Below the pieces are notes generated by a model. That model saw only the letters and a list, made by a program, of their open reading frames with translations. It was not told where the DNA came from and made no database searches. A DNA stretch of 64,000 nucleotides from Streptomyces fodineus (GTDB taxonomy: Bacteria > Actinomycetota > Actinomycetes > Streptomycetales > Streptomycetaceae): the NCBI RefSeq assembly GCF_001735805.1, contig NZ_CP017248.1, positions 5,828,001-5,892,000 of the forward strand, in the 5' to 3' direction. This document shows, piece by piece, positions 24,958-33,424 of the stretch. The position numbers and the translations under genes were made by a program. Positions within the stretch are counted from its first letter, which is position 1. Every line of letters starts with the position of its first letter.

Positions 24958-26133
24958 TCAGGCGACCTCTGATGCCTCCGTCGGGTCGTCGGCGCCGGGC
25001 GTCAACATCGTTGCGATGGCGGCCCGACCGCGCTGCTCGGCCCCTTCGAAGATGTAGTGGTAGTGCTCCCTCAGCACGTCCGTGCTGCTGTGGCCCATCC
25101 AGTCGGCCACATCGTTCTCGGGGACTCCGGCGTACAGCAGCCGCGATCCGTAGTAGTGCCGGAGTGAGTGGGCCTTGCAGTACTTCACCTGTCCCTTGCC
25201 CAGAGCCTCCATCCAGATCCTCGGGTAGAAGTACGACGCGTAGAGGTAGCCGGTCCGCGTCACGTTGGGGAAGAGAAGCCGCTCCGGCCCCCATACGCCG
25301 TGGTTCTTGATGTGCCGCCGAAGCTCGAAGGCGACGTTCGGAGGGAGGGGGACAGTGCGCCCTGGCTCGCCTTCGTCACGAGCCTTGATGTGCCGACGCT
25401 GGATGGCGCTGTTCTTCCCGGACTCGGTGTCTCCGTCCTCCGCAATCTGAAAGTCGACCCGAAGCGTCTCGGCCTTGAAGTCGATCTGATCGCGGGACAC
25501 CGCCATGGCCTCACCCAGCCGCAGGCCGCACCCGGCCATGAGCCACAGCATCGCGCGGTATCGCGGAGGAGCGGCATCCAGCATCGCCAGGACTTCCCGC
25601 GTCGTGAGCCGCCTTGCGGTGCTCTTCTGCTCCCGGATCTCCTTGGCGCGGCTTCCGGCGCCCTTGACCTTCTTGCACGGGTTCCGGCCGATGATCTCGT
25701 TAACGACAGCCCAGTCCATCATCCCGGAGAAGAACGAGAATCGCTGACGGCGTGTGCGGGCGGAGAGCTTCCGGTCCTGCTCCATCCACAAGAGCCACTG
25801 CTCAACGTCTGAGACCTTCAGGGACACGATGGAACGGGCCTTGAAGAACGGCTCAATGGTCGTGTTGAGGATGGACCGGTACTGCTTCTTGGTGCTGTTC
25901 TCCAGCTTCCTTTGATTGGTCCACTGCTCCCACACGGCCGTCACGGGCTGCTTGCCCAAGCGGTCGTCCAGGTAGGTCCCGGCGTCGAGTTCCTGTTCCT
26001 TGCGCTTGCGCTGGTCGTCAGCCCGCTTCTTGGTCTCGAACGTCTTCTGTCGCTGCTTGCCGTCCGGGTCGTACCAGAACGTCGTCCACTTCTTCGGGTC
26101 GTCCTTTGACCGCGCGACCCATGCCCTTGCCAC
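24958..26133 (-). CDS. int: Tyrosine recombinase / integrase
   Basis: The 391-residue integrase has an N-terminal arm-binding AP2-like domain (WTTFWYDPDGKQRQKTFETK), a SAM-like core-binding domain (~65-165) and the catalytic domain. The catalytic residues are visible: Arg in GCGLRLGEAM, H-x-x-R in AHSLRHYYGS, His in WMGHSSTDVL and Tyr in REHYHYIF. It should recombine attP with the 3' end of the acyl-CoA dehydrogenase gene. It reads toward the left att site, as is typical, and is divergent from the 26279 regulator-like gene. It is the only integrase in the tandem array. Confidence 0.95.
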   Translation of the reverse strand: MARAWVARSKDDPKKWTTFWYDPDGKQRQKTFETKKRADDQRKRKEQELDAGTYLDDRLGKQPVTAVWEQWTNQRKLENSTKKQYRSILNTTIEPFFKARSIVSLKVSDVEQWLLWMEQDRKLSARTRRQRFSFFSGMMDWAVVNEIIGRNPCKKVKGAGSRAKEIREQKSTARRLTTREVLAMLDAAPPRYRAMLWLMAGCGLRLGEAMAVSRDQIDFKAETLRVDFQIAEDGDTESGKNSAIQRRHIKARDEGEPGRTVPLPPNVAFELRRHIKNHGVWGPERLLFPNVTRTGYLYASYFYPRIWMEALGKGQVKYCKAHSLRHYYGSRLLYAGVPENDVADWMGHSSTDVLREHYHYIFEGAEQRGRAAIATMLTPGADDPTEASEVA

Positions 26134-26224
26134 TGAAGCGGCCCCCTCCTGCTGCTGCCGACGTACGGGCCCGCCCCGCCGTCGCGCCGGTCATTCCCCG
26201 GCGTTTCAAGTTTGCGCACTGACC

Positions 26225-26261
26225 ACCCTGGGTTGTCAACACAGGGTGGAGCACCCTGGGT
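26225..26261. promoter_or_regulatory. Operator repeats in the integrase / 26279 intergenic region
   Basis: ACCCTGGGT occurs at 26225-26233 and again at 26253-26261. An inverted half-type ACACAGGGTG is at 26239-26248. The 14-base spacings fit a multi-site operator controlling the divergent integrase and 26279 genes. Confidence 0.6.
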
Positions 26262-26278
26262 GTGCTAACTTGAGTGAT

Positions 26279-26830
26279 ATGGAAGCGGATGACAGCGGGT
26301 TCGAGATCACTCAGCGGCAAGGCGCCTGGGTGGTCCACATGTGGTGGCCCGTAGGGCCGATCAACGGGGGACCGCAGCGGATCACCATCCGGCCGGCCGA
26401 AGGTGCCCCGGCTCGTGAGGTGGCACGGGGTATCTCGACCACTGTCCTGCGCAGGCTCGACATGGTCGCCGCGTTGGAATTGGCCAAGCAGGCTCCCGAA
26501 GCTCAGCGGACGTTGGAGGAACTGGCAGGGAAGGTGAATGAGATGGGAGAGGCGGCGAGGCTCGCCCTGGAGGGCGAAGGCGTCTCAGAGCGGTACTTGA
26601 CCTTGCTTGTAGCCACGTACACCGTCATGGCGGATTTTGGGGCTCCTGCGCCCATTCCATGGCTGGCCCGGCTCATCGGCCGCCGACCTGAGACGGTGAA
26701 GGATCACCTGAAGCGGGCCAGAAGGGACGGCTTCCTGACCACAGTTGCCGGTAAGGCGGGTGGCGAGTTGACGGACAAGGCCAAAGCCATACTTGAGGAA
26801 ATGGCTGAAGCAGGTAGCCAACACGGCTGA
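26279..26830 (+). CDS. Winged-helix DNA-binding protein of the element (putative regulator)
   Basis: The 183-residue protein has an N-terminal ~60-residue region (ITQRQGAWVVHMWWPVGPINGG), a helical middle, and a C-terminal winged-helix-like segment (PIPWLARLIGRRPETVKDHLKRARRDGFLTTVAGKAGGELTDKAK). The C-terminal part resembles the regulators often found next to actinomycete element integrases. The ATG at 26279 follows the ACCCTGGGT repeats directly, which suggests autoregulation or control of int. The longer upstream open frame overlaps the integrase and is rejected. Confidence 0.7.
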   Translation: MEADDSGFEITQRQGAWVVHMWWPVGPINGGPQRITIRPAEGAPAREVARGISTTVLRRLDMVAALELAKQAPEAQRTLEELAGKVNEMGEAARLALEGEGVSERYLTLLVATYTVMADFGAPAPIPWLARLIGRRPETVKDHLKRARRDGFLTTVAGKAGGELTDKAKAILEEMAEAGSQHG

Positions 26831-26855
26831 ACAACCTAGCACTTCATACGCATTG

Positions 26856-26878
26856 AGCCCCGAGGGTCTTCGGGGGCT
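26856..26878 (+). terminator. Rho-independent terminator after the 26279 gene
   Basis: The hairpin AGCCCCGA / TCGGGGGCT is followed by TTTCTTGTTT, 25 bases beyond the stop. Confidence 0.75.
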
Positions 26879-26899
26879 TTCTTGTTTCTTGGAGGATGA

Positions 26900-27070
26900 A
26901 TGGCGTACCCGAGACTGATGACCGTTGACGACGTGGCCAACTACCTGAGCAAGCCCCGTTCCTGGGTGTACGGGAACTGGAAGGCCGAACAGATCCCGTT
27001 CCGCAAGGTGGGTCAGTCCCTTCGCTGCCGACCGGCCGACTTGGAAAAATGGCTGGACGACCAGAACTGA
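26900..27070 (+). CDS. Excisionase-like helix-turn-helix protein
   Basis: This 56-residue protein has MTVDDVANYLSKPRSWVYGN and SLRCRPADLEKWLDDQ, the MerR-like HTH_17 pattern of Xis/AlpA proteins. The wing-like VGQSLRCR and end-helix EKWL are typical. GGAGG precedes the ATG by four bases. It may act as recombination directionality factor for the integrase and as a transcription regulator. It is flanked by terminators, so it is expressed as a single gene. Confidence 0.85.
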   Translation: MAYPRLMTVDDVANYLSKPRSWVYGNWKAEQIPFRKVGQSLRCRPADLEKWLDDQN

Positions 27071-27089
27071 AGAACTGCAATACGCGAAC

Positions 27090-27116
27090 GCCCCCGAGGT
27101 AATTCGGGGGCTTTTT
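27090..27116 (+). terminator. Terminator after the excisionase-like gene
   Basis: The stem GCCCCCGA/TCGGGGGC is followed by CTTTTTG. Confidence 0.85.
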
Positions 27117-27134
27117 GTTTGCCGAGAGGACTGC

Positions 27135-27764
27135 GTGACGAAGACGATCCCGCCGATGGGCGAATGGGGACAGGCCGAGTTGGAGCGGCGTGCGGATTCA
27201 CTTCTAGAGGCGGCTGGCGAAGAGGCATCCGAGGAGTGGCCGGGTTTCTGGCCGGAGCGGGAAGAAGGGGAATTTGATCGAATAGCGGCGGCGCATACCG
27301 GGATGGTTCCTTTGAGTTGGGTTCCCATCGTGGCGGCACTTCCCAGCTTCGACCCAGAGTTGAACCGTCGAGACCTGGAATCCCTCATGCGGGAGCGGCC
27401 CGGTGCGGAGCAACCCGACCATTACGGCGAACTGGTCTCCCTTCTTGCCCAAGCGGAGGAAGCCAGCGCGCAATACGGCTCCGGTTTCACGGTGGAGCGC
27501 CGCAGCTCTCCCCCCGAGTTCTGTCAATGGACCGGATGCCGTGAGCCTCTGTATGCCTCGCAGACGGTACGAAAGCGTGGACGGCCCCGAAGGTACTGCC
27601 AGGCTCACCAGAAGGCAGCCAAGGCCCGCACGCGGCGTTCGCGGTATGCGGGAATCCGAGTGGGGCAGAACAGGAACCTCGTGTACGACTTTGACGGCCT
27701 GGAGGAGCAAGACCTGTCCGGCTACCGAGAGCTGTGGGGCCGGATCAACACCACCGGAAGGTGA
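27135..27764 (+). CDS. Element protein with C-terminal Cys/His zinc-binding motif
   Basis: The 209-residue protein starts at GTG. Its N-terminal half is acidic and helical (EASEEWPGFWPEREEGEFDRI). Around 138-175 it has FCQWTGCREPL and RPRRYCQAHQKAAKARTRR. This C-x4-C...C-x2-H pattern resembles replication or DNA-binding zinc knuckles of actinomycete plasmids and phages, where the sequence RPRRYC is recurrent. I do not recognise a named family. Its place between the excisionase and a dyad-rich gap suggests a role in replication or control. Confidence 0.7.
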   Translation: MTKTIPPMGEWGQAELERRADSLLEAAGEEASEEWPGFWPEREEGEFDRIAAAHTGMVPLSWVPIVAALPSFDPELNRRDLESLMRERPGAEQPDHYGELVSLLAQAEEASAQYGSGFTVERRSSPPEFCQWTGCREPLYASQTVRKRGRPRRYCQAHQKAAKARTRRSRYAGIRVGQNRNLVYDFDGLEEQDLSGYRELWGRINTTGR

Positions 27765-27933
27765 CAGCGGTAGCCGCTTCAGGGCGTCCCCCGCCTGTGT
27801 CGCATTTATTCAGAACAGTGGAGGAGCGATCCTCTGGGGCCATGCACACTCGGCGGTGTGCCTCTGGCACGGCCTACACGGCCGGGCAGTTCCCAAGTCG
27901 TTACGGGGCTCTGCGGAAACCTCCCTGTGAGAT

Positions 27934-28023
27934 GACAACGTAGAGAAACACTCCTCCTCTTGCTCTCTGCTGATCTCGTTCACAGTGGGGGGTAAGGGGG
28001 GCAGTGTCTTCTCTTACGTTGTC
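27934..28023. promoter_or_regulatory. Long interrupted inverted repeat in a gene-free region (candidate origin or structured RNA)
   Basis: The arm GACAACGTAGAGAAACACT (27934-27952) pairs with the complement of 28003-28023 (ending TTACGTTGTC), with two one-base bulges. About 50 bases of polarised sequence lie between: pyrimidine-rich CTCCTCCTCTTGCTCTCTG, then purine-rich GTGGGGGGTAAGGGGGGC. No ORF fits the 27765-28206 gap. This could be the element's replication origin, a regulator target, or a structured transcript. Confidence 0.5.
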
Positions 28024-28037
28024 CTCTTGTGAGGTGT

Positions 28038-28060
28038 AGGGCCGCCCCCAAAGCGGCCCT
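28038..28060. terminator. Hairpin in the gene-free region
   Basis: An 8-base stem (AGGGCCGC/GCGGCCCT) with a 7-base loop is followed by CTTC. It is a weak terminator candidate. Confidence 0.45.
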
Positions 28061-28071
28061 CTTCACTTGGA

Positions 28072-28086
28072 TTCTCAGTCAGAGAA
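28072..28086. promoter_or_regulatory. Short operator-like dyad TTCTC-AGTCA-GAGAA
   Basis: A perfect 5-5-5 dyad lies about 120 bases upstream of the small HTH gene at 28207. It could be its operator. Confidence 0.4.
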
Positions 28087-28206
28087 TTTTAGGTCAAGTG
28101 GAGTGATAGTCGCCTCTGTGGCATCACCGGATTTCTTCACCCCTCAGCCACCCAGGGGCCCTGTCTTTTGCTCTTCTTGTTACTCACTCAAATGCTTGGA
28201 GGAACC

Positions 28207-28335
28207 ATGTATGACCCTGAGAAGGGAAAATCTCGACGTCTCAGTTTGGGAATCACCGTCAAGGAGCTAGCCGATCAAATCGGGTGCAGCACCCAGGCTG
28301 TCTACCAGTGGGATAGCCAAGGAGAACAACGATGA
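28207..28335 (+). CDS. Small HTH protein (42 aa)
   Basis: The ORF encodes 42 residues including ITVKELADQIGCSTQAVYQW, a minimal helix-turn-helix. The ATG at 28207 follows TTGGAGGAACC, an excellent ribosome-binding site. Its stop overlaps the next start (ATGA), so translation is coupled. It is probably a small DNA-binding regulator of the element. Confidence 0.65.
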   Translation: MYDPEKGKSRRLSLGITVKELADQIGCSTQAVYQWDSQGEQR

Positions 28336-28502
28336 ACGATGACCCGATGCGCGCAATGATCCGAGCCGAAATCCTGAAGGCGATGCAGGAGGCCAGGCCC
28401 GCGCAGTACACGCGGGACGATCTCGCCCGCATGTCGCCGGAGCAGATTTCCCAGGCCCGACGCTCCGGCCATTTTGATGACCTGATGCTCGGCCGTAACT
28501 GA
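28332..28502 (+). CDS. Small hypothetical element protein (56 aa)
   Basis: This 56-residue acidic/helical protein has YTRDDLARMSPEQISQARRS near its middle. This pattern (R-x-D-L-x-x-M-S-P-E-x-I) recurs in small phage and plasmid proteins of actinomycetes. Translational coupling with the HTH protein upstream and close linkage to 28518 support expression. Function unknown. Confidence 0.65.
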   Translation: MNDDPMRAMIRAEILKAMQEARPAQYTRDDLARMSPEQISQARRSGHFDDLMLGRN

Positions 28503-28517
28503 AATACGAGGAGACCC

Positions 28518-29228
28518 ATGCCCATCATTCACCGAGGATTTGATCTGTCGGCATTTCAGCTCTCTGGCGAGACTCTGGAATTGATTCGCAATCGTGACGA
28601 TCTGGAGGAACGTCATCGCAAGTACAGAATGGAGAATGCGGACTGCGCTCGTCAGTACATCGATGACAGCCACGGCCGTACGTCGCGTGAGTACTACGTT
28701 CCCGCGTTGCGCAAGGCGGATAGGGAACTCAGGAAGCAGGAGATGCAGGCCGTATCCGAGGGCCGACCGCTTCCTGATCGTGACGAGGCTCTGGCCGAGG
28801 TCCGTTCCAGAGTGAAGGAGTACGAGCGGGTAGAGCCTGCCCTGGCCCTTGCCGTGGAACAGGCCGAATCCGCAGTGACTCAGGCCATCGTGAAGGAGCT
28901 GCCGGAGCTGGCCCGCCAGGGGTTCGAGCAGTCTGAGCGTGCACTGAAGCAGTACCGGGCCGCAATCGCCAAGGCAGAAGCGGCACGCGCCCAGTTGGCA
29001 GGCAGCGTCAGCCGCTTCCTGTGGGCTACAACCGGGGGAGAGCTGACCCGGCCCAAGTGGCGCGGATTCTCTGGCGCCCTGGGCGAAGAGGTGAAGGCCT
29101 GGCGGACCACTTCGGATGGCCGACTCACTTTCGACAGCGCCAAGAATCTGGGCCTGATCGACCAGTACCGAGGCAACCGGGCTGAGTTCGGGGACTTCGT
29201 CGCACCGCCTGAGGAACATGCCGCCTGA
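28518..29228 (+). CDS. Coiled-coil hypothetical protein
   Basis: The 236-residue protein is mostly alpha-helical and charged with long coiled-coil-like stretches (~20-165, including heptads in VEPALALAVEQAESAVTQAI). A C-terminal section (RPKWRGFSGALGEEVKAWRTT) follows. GAGGAG precedes the ATG. It resembles phage scaffold or structural helper proteins in composition only; no family is recognised. A terminator follows. Confidence 0.7.
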   Translation: MPIIHRGFDLSAFQLSGETLELIRNRDDLEERHRKYRMENADCARQYIDDSHGRTSREYYVPALRKADRELRKQEMQAVSEGRPLPDRDEALAEVRSRVKEYERVEPALALAVEQAESAVTQAIVKELPELARQGFEQSERALKQYRAAIAKAEAARAQLAGSVSRFLWATTGGELTRPKWRGFSGALGEEVKAWRTTSDGRLTFDSAKNLGLIDQYRGNRAEFGDFVAPPEEHAA

Positions 29229-29245
29229 CAATCGCTGTCGAACCG

Positions 29246-29270
29246 GCCCCCTGCACGTAGCAGGGGGCCA
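29246..29270 (+). terminator. Rho-independent terminator
   Basis: The stem GGCCCCCTGC/GCAGGGGGCC with loop ACGTA is followed by ATTGTTTT. Confidence 0.9.
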
Positions 29271-29294
29271 TTGTTTTGCTTGAGAGGTGATGAG

Positions 29295-29639
29295 ATGCCG
29301 AAGTTCCGAAACCCGAATAGTCCCCATTCCAGATATAGGGGTGTGGTGGAGCTGCCCTCCGACCACGGGCTTCCCGTGCCGGACATGCCGGCCGTCCGGG
29401 ACTGGACGGAGGCTGAACGGGATCAGTGGCAGCAGTGGTGGGAGTCTCCGCAAGCCGCCATGTGGGACGAGTCGTTCATCCCGACCGTGGCCGTGATGCT
29501 CACCTACTTCGGCAAGATCCTTGATGGCACTGCCACCAGCACTCATCAGATGGAGTTCCGTCACCTTGCCGGGGCCCTGGGCCTCACCGCAGAGGGCATG
29601 AAGCGCCTCGGCTGGGCCTTCGAGGGAGATGCCCAGTGA
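29295..29639 (+). CDS. Terminase-small-subunit-like protein
   Basis: The 114-residue protein has LPDM-type PVPDMPAVRDWTEAERDQWQ, then QWWESPQAAMWDESF, and a helical C-terminus (ATSTHQMEFRHLAGALGLTAEGMKRLGW). This W-x(n)-WW-x-SP-x-A-x-W pattern is what actinophage small-terminase-like proteins next to HNH genes look like; the assignment is by remembered resemblance and is not certain. The start ATG has GAGAGGTGATGAG upstream. The next ORF overlaps its stop. In satellites such a protein redirects DNA packaging (inference). Confidence 0.5.
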   Translation: MPKFRNPNSPHSRYRGVVELPSDHGLPVPDMPAVRDWTEAERDQWQQWWESPQAAMWDESFIPTVAVMLTYFGKILDGTATSTHQMEFRHLAGALGLTAEGMKRLGWAFEGDAQ

Positions 29640-29848
29640 GTGCCCGGCGAGCCACCAAGGCTGGGGCAGCCACCGCGCACGACGGCCAGCACAGGCCCGG
29701 TGTCCAGTGCCCTTGGGACGACCCTCAGTGCCCTAGCTGCCTCCTGGAGTTCTCCGTGCACATCGCCTGGCTGGCGACCGGCAAGCACCGCCCGTGGGAC
29801 GACCATCACCACGTGCCCTCTCGGTGCTTCGAGTGTCAGAGGGAGTAG
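29636..29848 (+). CDS. Small cysteine/histidine-rich protein
   Basis: This 70-residue protein starts at GTG overlapping the upstream stop. It has CPWDDPQCPSC and a later SRCFECQRE, together with a central WDDHHH cluster. This suggests a small zinc-ribbon protein. It lies between the terminase-like and HNH genes, where phages often keep small accessory proteins. Function unknown. Confidence 0.65.
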   Translation: MSARRATKAGAATAHDGQHRPGVQCPWDDPQCPSCLLEFSVHIAWLATGKHRPWDDHHHVPSRCFECQRE

Positions 29849-29906
29849 CCAACTGAGTGTCAGTGCCCAGAGATAGGGTCCGCTCCGAGATCGTGGGAGG
29901 GGAAAA

Positions 29907-30482
29907 GTGGCACGGAAGTCGTTCTATCTCTGGGTACACATGATGGTTCTCACAGCCCACAACGGCCGCTGTGTCTACTGCGGCGCAGAGTCCGAAGTGA
30001 TGGACCATGTGATCCCGCTCGCAGGCGGGGGCAGGCACAGCACGCAGAACCTCGTGCCGGCCTGCGACGACTGTAACCAGAGCAAGTCAGATGCCCCCCT
30101 CCCGCAATGGATCATGCGTAGGGAGTTTCAGAAGATCACCTACTGGAGGGGAACTCCGCTCGGAGAGATACGGCTTCTGGAGAGCTACCAGGACGCACAC
30201 CAGGAGTGCGTCAGGACCATTCGGCGGGTTGAAGCCGTCTGCCAAGAGCTGGCCACTCCGGAACGCCGCCGATGGTTTGTCCAATCCTTCCCGGGTAAGC
30301 GCGCCCCTGACAATCGAGAGCAAATTCGTGATTTGCGGCTGTCATACGCCGATCAGCTCCGGGAAGCTCACAGTCGAGACTTCACCACGGATCCAATCCG
30401 TTGGACTCGATCATCGAGTGACTTCGATGACATCATGGATGCCTTCTTTGGCAAATCTAGCGCATCAAGCCCCACATTTTGA
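29907..30482 (+). CDS. HNH endonuclease
   Basis: The 191-residue protein starts at GTG. Its N-terminal HNH domain has CVYCGAESEVMDHVIPLAGG, the N in TQNLVPACDDCNQSKSD and two CxxC zinc knuckles. The ~110-residue C-terminal part is helical and not recognised. HNH nucleases beside terminase genes assist packaging or cleavage of phage DNA. The gap to the next gene (30483-30702) is AT-rich, with a CCTATT-N7-AATAGG dyad near 30525, and probably holds a promoter. Confidence 0.88.
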   Translation: MARKSFYLWVHMMVLTAHNGRCVYCGAESEVMDHVIPLAGGGRHSTQNLVPACDDCNQSKSDAPLPQWIMRREFQKITYWRGTPLGEIRLLESYQDAHQECVRTIRRVEAVCQELATPERRRWFVQSFPGKRAPDNREQIRDLRLSYADQLREAHSRDFTTDPIRWTRSSSDFDDIMDAFFGKSSASSPTF

Positions 30483-30702
30483 TTGGCAAACGCGGTCGAA
30501 GGGTGGCACCCCCGGTGGGTCCTATTCCTTTTCAAATAGGCATTACCCCCGGGGTCATAAACAATTGAGTAATGCGTCAGATATTCGCTAGTTACCGTTC
30601 CGTGATAGGGGTGCGGAAGAATAGTTCTCAAGCGAGAAGACCGTCAGAGCAACGCTCCGGACACTCGCTAAGACTTCCGCCTCATCAAAGGAATGCAGCG
30701 TC

Positions 30703-31452
<750 letters not shown>

Positions 31453-31466
31453 GCGCCGCGCCCACT

Positions 31467-31493
31467 GTGACGGCCGCTGACTGCGGCCGTCAC
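31467..31493 (+). terminator. Hairpin after the BRCT-Lsr2 gene
   Basis: An 11-base perfect stem (GTGACGGCCGC/GCGGCCGTCAC) with a 5-base loop lies between this gene and the helicase operon. It lacks a clear T tract, so it is a partial terminator or processing site. Confidence 0.6.
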
Positions 31494-31516
31494 CCCCGGC
31501 CCACTGACCTGAGCCT

Positions 31517-31855
31517 GTGGAAGAGCGCCAAGGCGTACGGGGCCGAGTCCAAACCATCCAAGGGTGGAACTGCACTCCCGGTTCCTGGGTCACCTGGACC
31601 ACGCCCAAGGGCAAGCGCCGTACCGGAATCGTGAGCAACGACCCGCTATCGGTGGCCGCTGTTCGCCGACATGTCCCGATGGACAAGGTATCCCGCTGTA
31701 CCGCTGTGACCGTTCCGGCGGACGGGGGAGACACACTTCCCCTGCTGCGGAAGTCAGCCAAGGAACCCAACTTTCAGACCAAGGACGGAGGCCGGTGGCG
31801 ACCCGTCGCCTCCCTCCGCAACCGAACCAACTCTCAGGAAGTGAACGCAGCATGA
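31517..31855 (+). CDS. Small hypothetical protein coupled to the helicase
   Basis: The 112-residue basic protein contains PGSWVTWTTPKGKRRTGIVSN, a beta-rich SH3-like segment, and a disordered C-terminus. Its stop overlaps the helicase ATG (ATGA), so translation is coupled. The start codon is uncertain: GTG at 31517 is the first in frame. It probably serves in DNA replication or as an accessory subunit; no family recognised. Confidence 0.6.
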   Translation: MEERQGVRGRVQTIQGWNCTPGSWVTWTTPKGKRRTGIVSNDPLSVAAVRRHVPMDKVSRCTAVTVPADGGDTLPLLRKSAKEPNFQTKDGGRWRPVASLRNRTNSQEVNAA

Positions 31856-33234
31856 GCGCCCCCGATTTCCGCGCGATGAGCACTGGCCGACTCAGGGACG
31901 TTGTGGCCTCTCTCGCTCCTCATGTGGAGTGGTCTCCGATCGGTCTGCTCGGTGGCCTCCTGTGCGTGTTCTCCGCCATGCTGCCGGAGACCCGAGTTCA
32001 GCGCGGTTCCGGTTCCATGCCGCTCATGCTTCACGTCCTGCTGTGCGGTGGCACCGGTGAGGGCAAGGGGCAGTCGTGGGGTATCGCCTCAGCAGTGGCC
32101 AAGGACGCGAACAGTTCTTTCATGAGCGGGCACGTCATCAATGGTGTGGTCGGCGGAGCCGGTCTCATCCAAGCCGTGGCCGACCGCGACGGACATGCGC
32201 TCATCGTGGACACCGAATACGCCCGCGTCCTGCGGGCGGGGCGTCGGCAGGCGAACCTCTCTCAGGTGCTCCGTGATCTGTGGGACGGGGCAACGGTCGC
32301 CACTTCTAGGGCCAAGGAACCGGTACAGGTCGATGATCCGCGTGTGGCAATCATGGGTCACATCACGCCCGAAGAGTTCCGGGCCAGCATGAGCACAACG
32401 GAACGCGACGGCGGGTCGTACAACCGGCTGTTGATCCTGCCCGTTGCCCAGGTCCAGTGGCTGAGCGAGCGCGAGCAGATGCCCCGGCATCTGACCCCGG
32501 AAGCTGGGGAAGCGATGGCCCGCGCAGTGCGGCACAGTCAGCGGGCCGGTCTGGTCACCCTCTCCGAGGATGCGTACGAGGTAGCCGACATCATCCGGCG
32601 GGACCTGCTCACAAAGGCCCGTGAGTCCGAGGGGTTGAAGGCGTTCGCTGCCCGCTGCAACGAACAGGTACGCCGCATCGCAGCACTGTTCGCGCTCTTC
32701 GATCTGCGGTCGCAGATCACGGCGACCGACCTGGAAGCGGCGGCGTCACTTGTCACGTACACCATGGACTCGGTGGAAGAGATCGCCGGGGGCGAGTCTC
32801 CGAAGGGGAAGCGTCAGCCGCTCAGCCTTGCTGAGAAGGTCCGGGCCAGGATCGAACTTCATGGAGGATCGGCCACGTCCTCGCAGGTGCTCCCGTACGT
32901 GGGAGCGACGGCCGCTGAGGTCCGAGCACTTCCGGAAGTTGTGGTGACCGTAGAACGGTCAGGCAAGACGGGTCGGCCGGCCACCGTTTTCACACTCCGC
33001 GGTGACGATTCCGAGTCCGAGCCAGAACCGGTTTCCCATTCTTCCGCCCCCATGCCGGCCGCAGCAGATCGGGAGGCGCAGCGGCCCACCGTGGTCCGCC
33101 TGGACGCCTACCGTCCGGAGCCGAACCGTGCCCCGGAGCCTGAGCCGGAACCGAAGCGGTCGGTTCGCCCACCGGTTTCCGTGGCCGAGCGGCCCGAACC
33201 GCTCGAAGAGAACCCGTTCCGCGCACTGCTCTAG
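31852..33234 (+). CDS. DUF3987-type replicative helicase/ATPase
   Basis: The 460-residue protein has a RecA-like ATPase core: Walker A GGTGEGKGQSW (~65), Walker-B-like HALIVDTEYARVL (~118), a further motif VAIMGHITPEEF (~165) and Arg-rich RDGGSYNRLLILPV. These fit the DUF3987 family seen in actinomycete integrative elements and phages. A C-terminal winged-helix (LHGGSATSSQVLPYVGATAA) follows, and then a Pro/Glu-rich tail ending in ENPFRALL. It probably unwinds element DNA at the origin. The ATG overlaps the preceding stop; the longer upstream frame is rejected. Confidence 0.8.
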   Translation: MSAPDFRAMSTGRLRDVVASLAPHVEWSPIGLLGGLLCVFSAMLPETRVQRGSGSMPLMLHVLLCGGTGEGKGQSWGIASAVAKDANSSFMSGHVINGVVGGAGLIQAVADRDGHALIVDTEYARVLRAGRRQANLSQVLRDLWDGATVATSRAKEPVQVDDPRVAIMGHITPEEFRASMSTTERDGGSYNRLLILPVAQVQWLSEREQMPRHLTPEAGEAMARAVRHSQRAGLVTLSEDAYEVADIIRRDLLTKARESEGLKAFAARCNEQVRRIAALFALFDLRSQITATDLEAAASLVTYTMDSVEEIAGGESPKGKRQPLSLAEKVRARIELHGGSATSSQVLPYVGATAAEVRALPEVVVTVERSGKTGRPATVFTLRGDDSESEPEPVSHSSAPMPAAADREAQRPTVVRLDAYRPEPNRAPEPEPEPKRSVRPPVSVAERPEPLEENPFRALL

Positions 33235-33246
33235 CAAACAAAGTCA

Positions 33247-33270
33247 GCCCTCGGAACCACTTCCGGGGGC
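33247..33270 (+). terminator. Terminator after the helicase
   Basis: The stem GCCCTCGGAA/TTCCGGGGGC has a 4-base loop and is followed by TTC. The next 150 bases (to 33424) contain no convincing gene; a short frame ending MGALVSEYVVKPHR at 33364 might be a remnant. Confidence 0.65.
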
Positions 33271-33424
33271 TTCGTCCGGCATCTGGCAGGTGGCGCCAGT
33301 CGACCTCTACACCGGCTGGATGGGTGCCCTGGTGAGCGAGTACGTGGTGAAACCGCACCGATGAGAGGGCGCAAGCGTCCTGCGAGCAACCGCGCGGTCC
33401 GGGCAGGGACTGAGAGTCCGGTGT

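Noticed and set aside
28067..28270. A 67-residue ORF starting at 28067
   Set aside because: No ribosome-binding site, no domain, and it overlaps the better-supported small HTH gene at 28207 in another frame.
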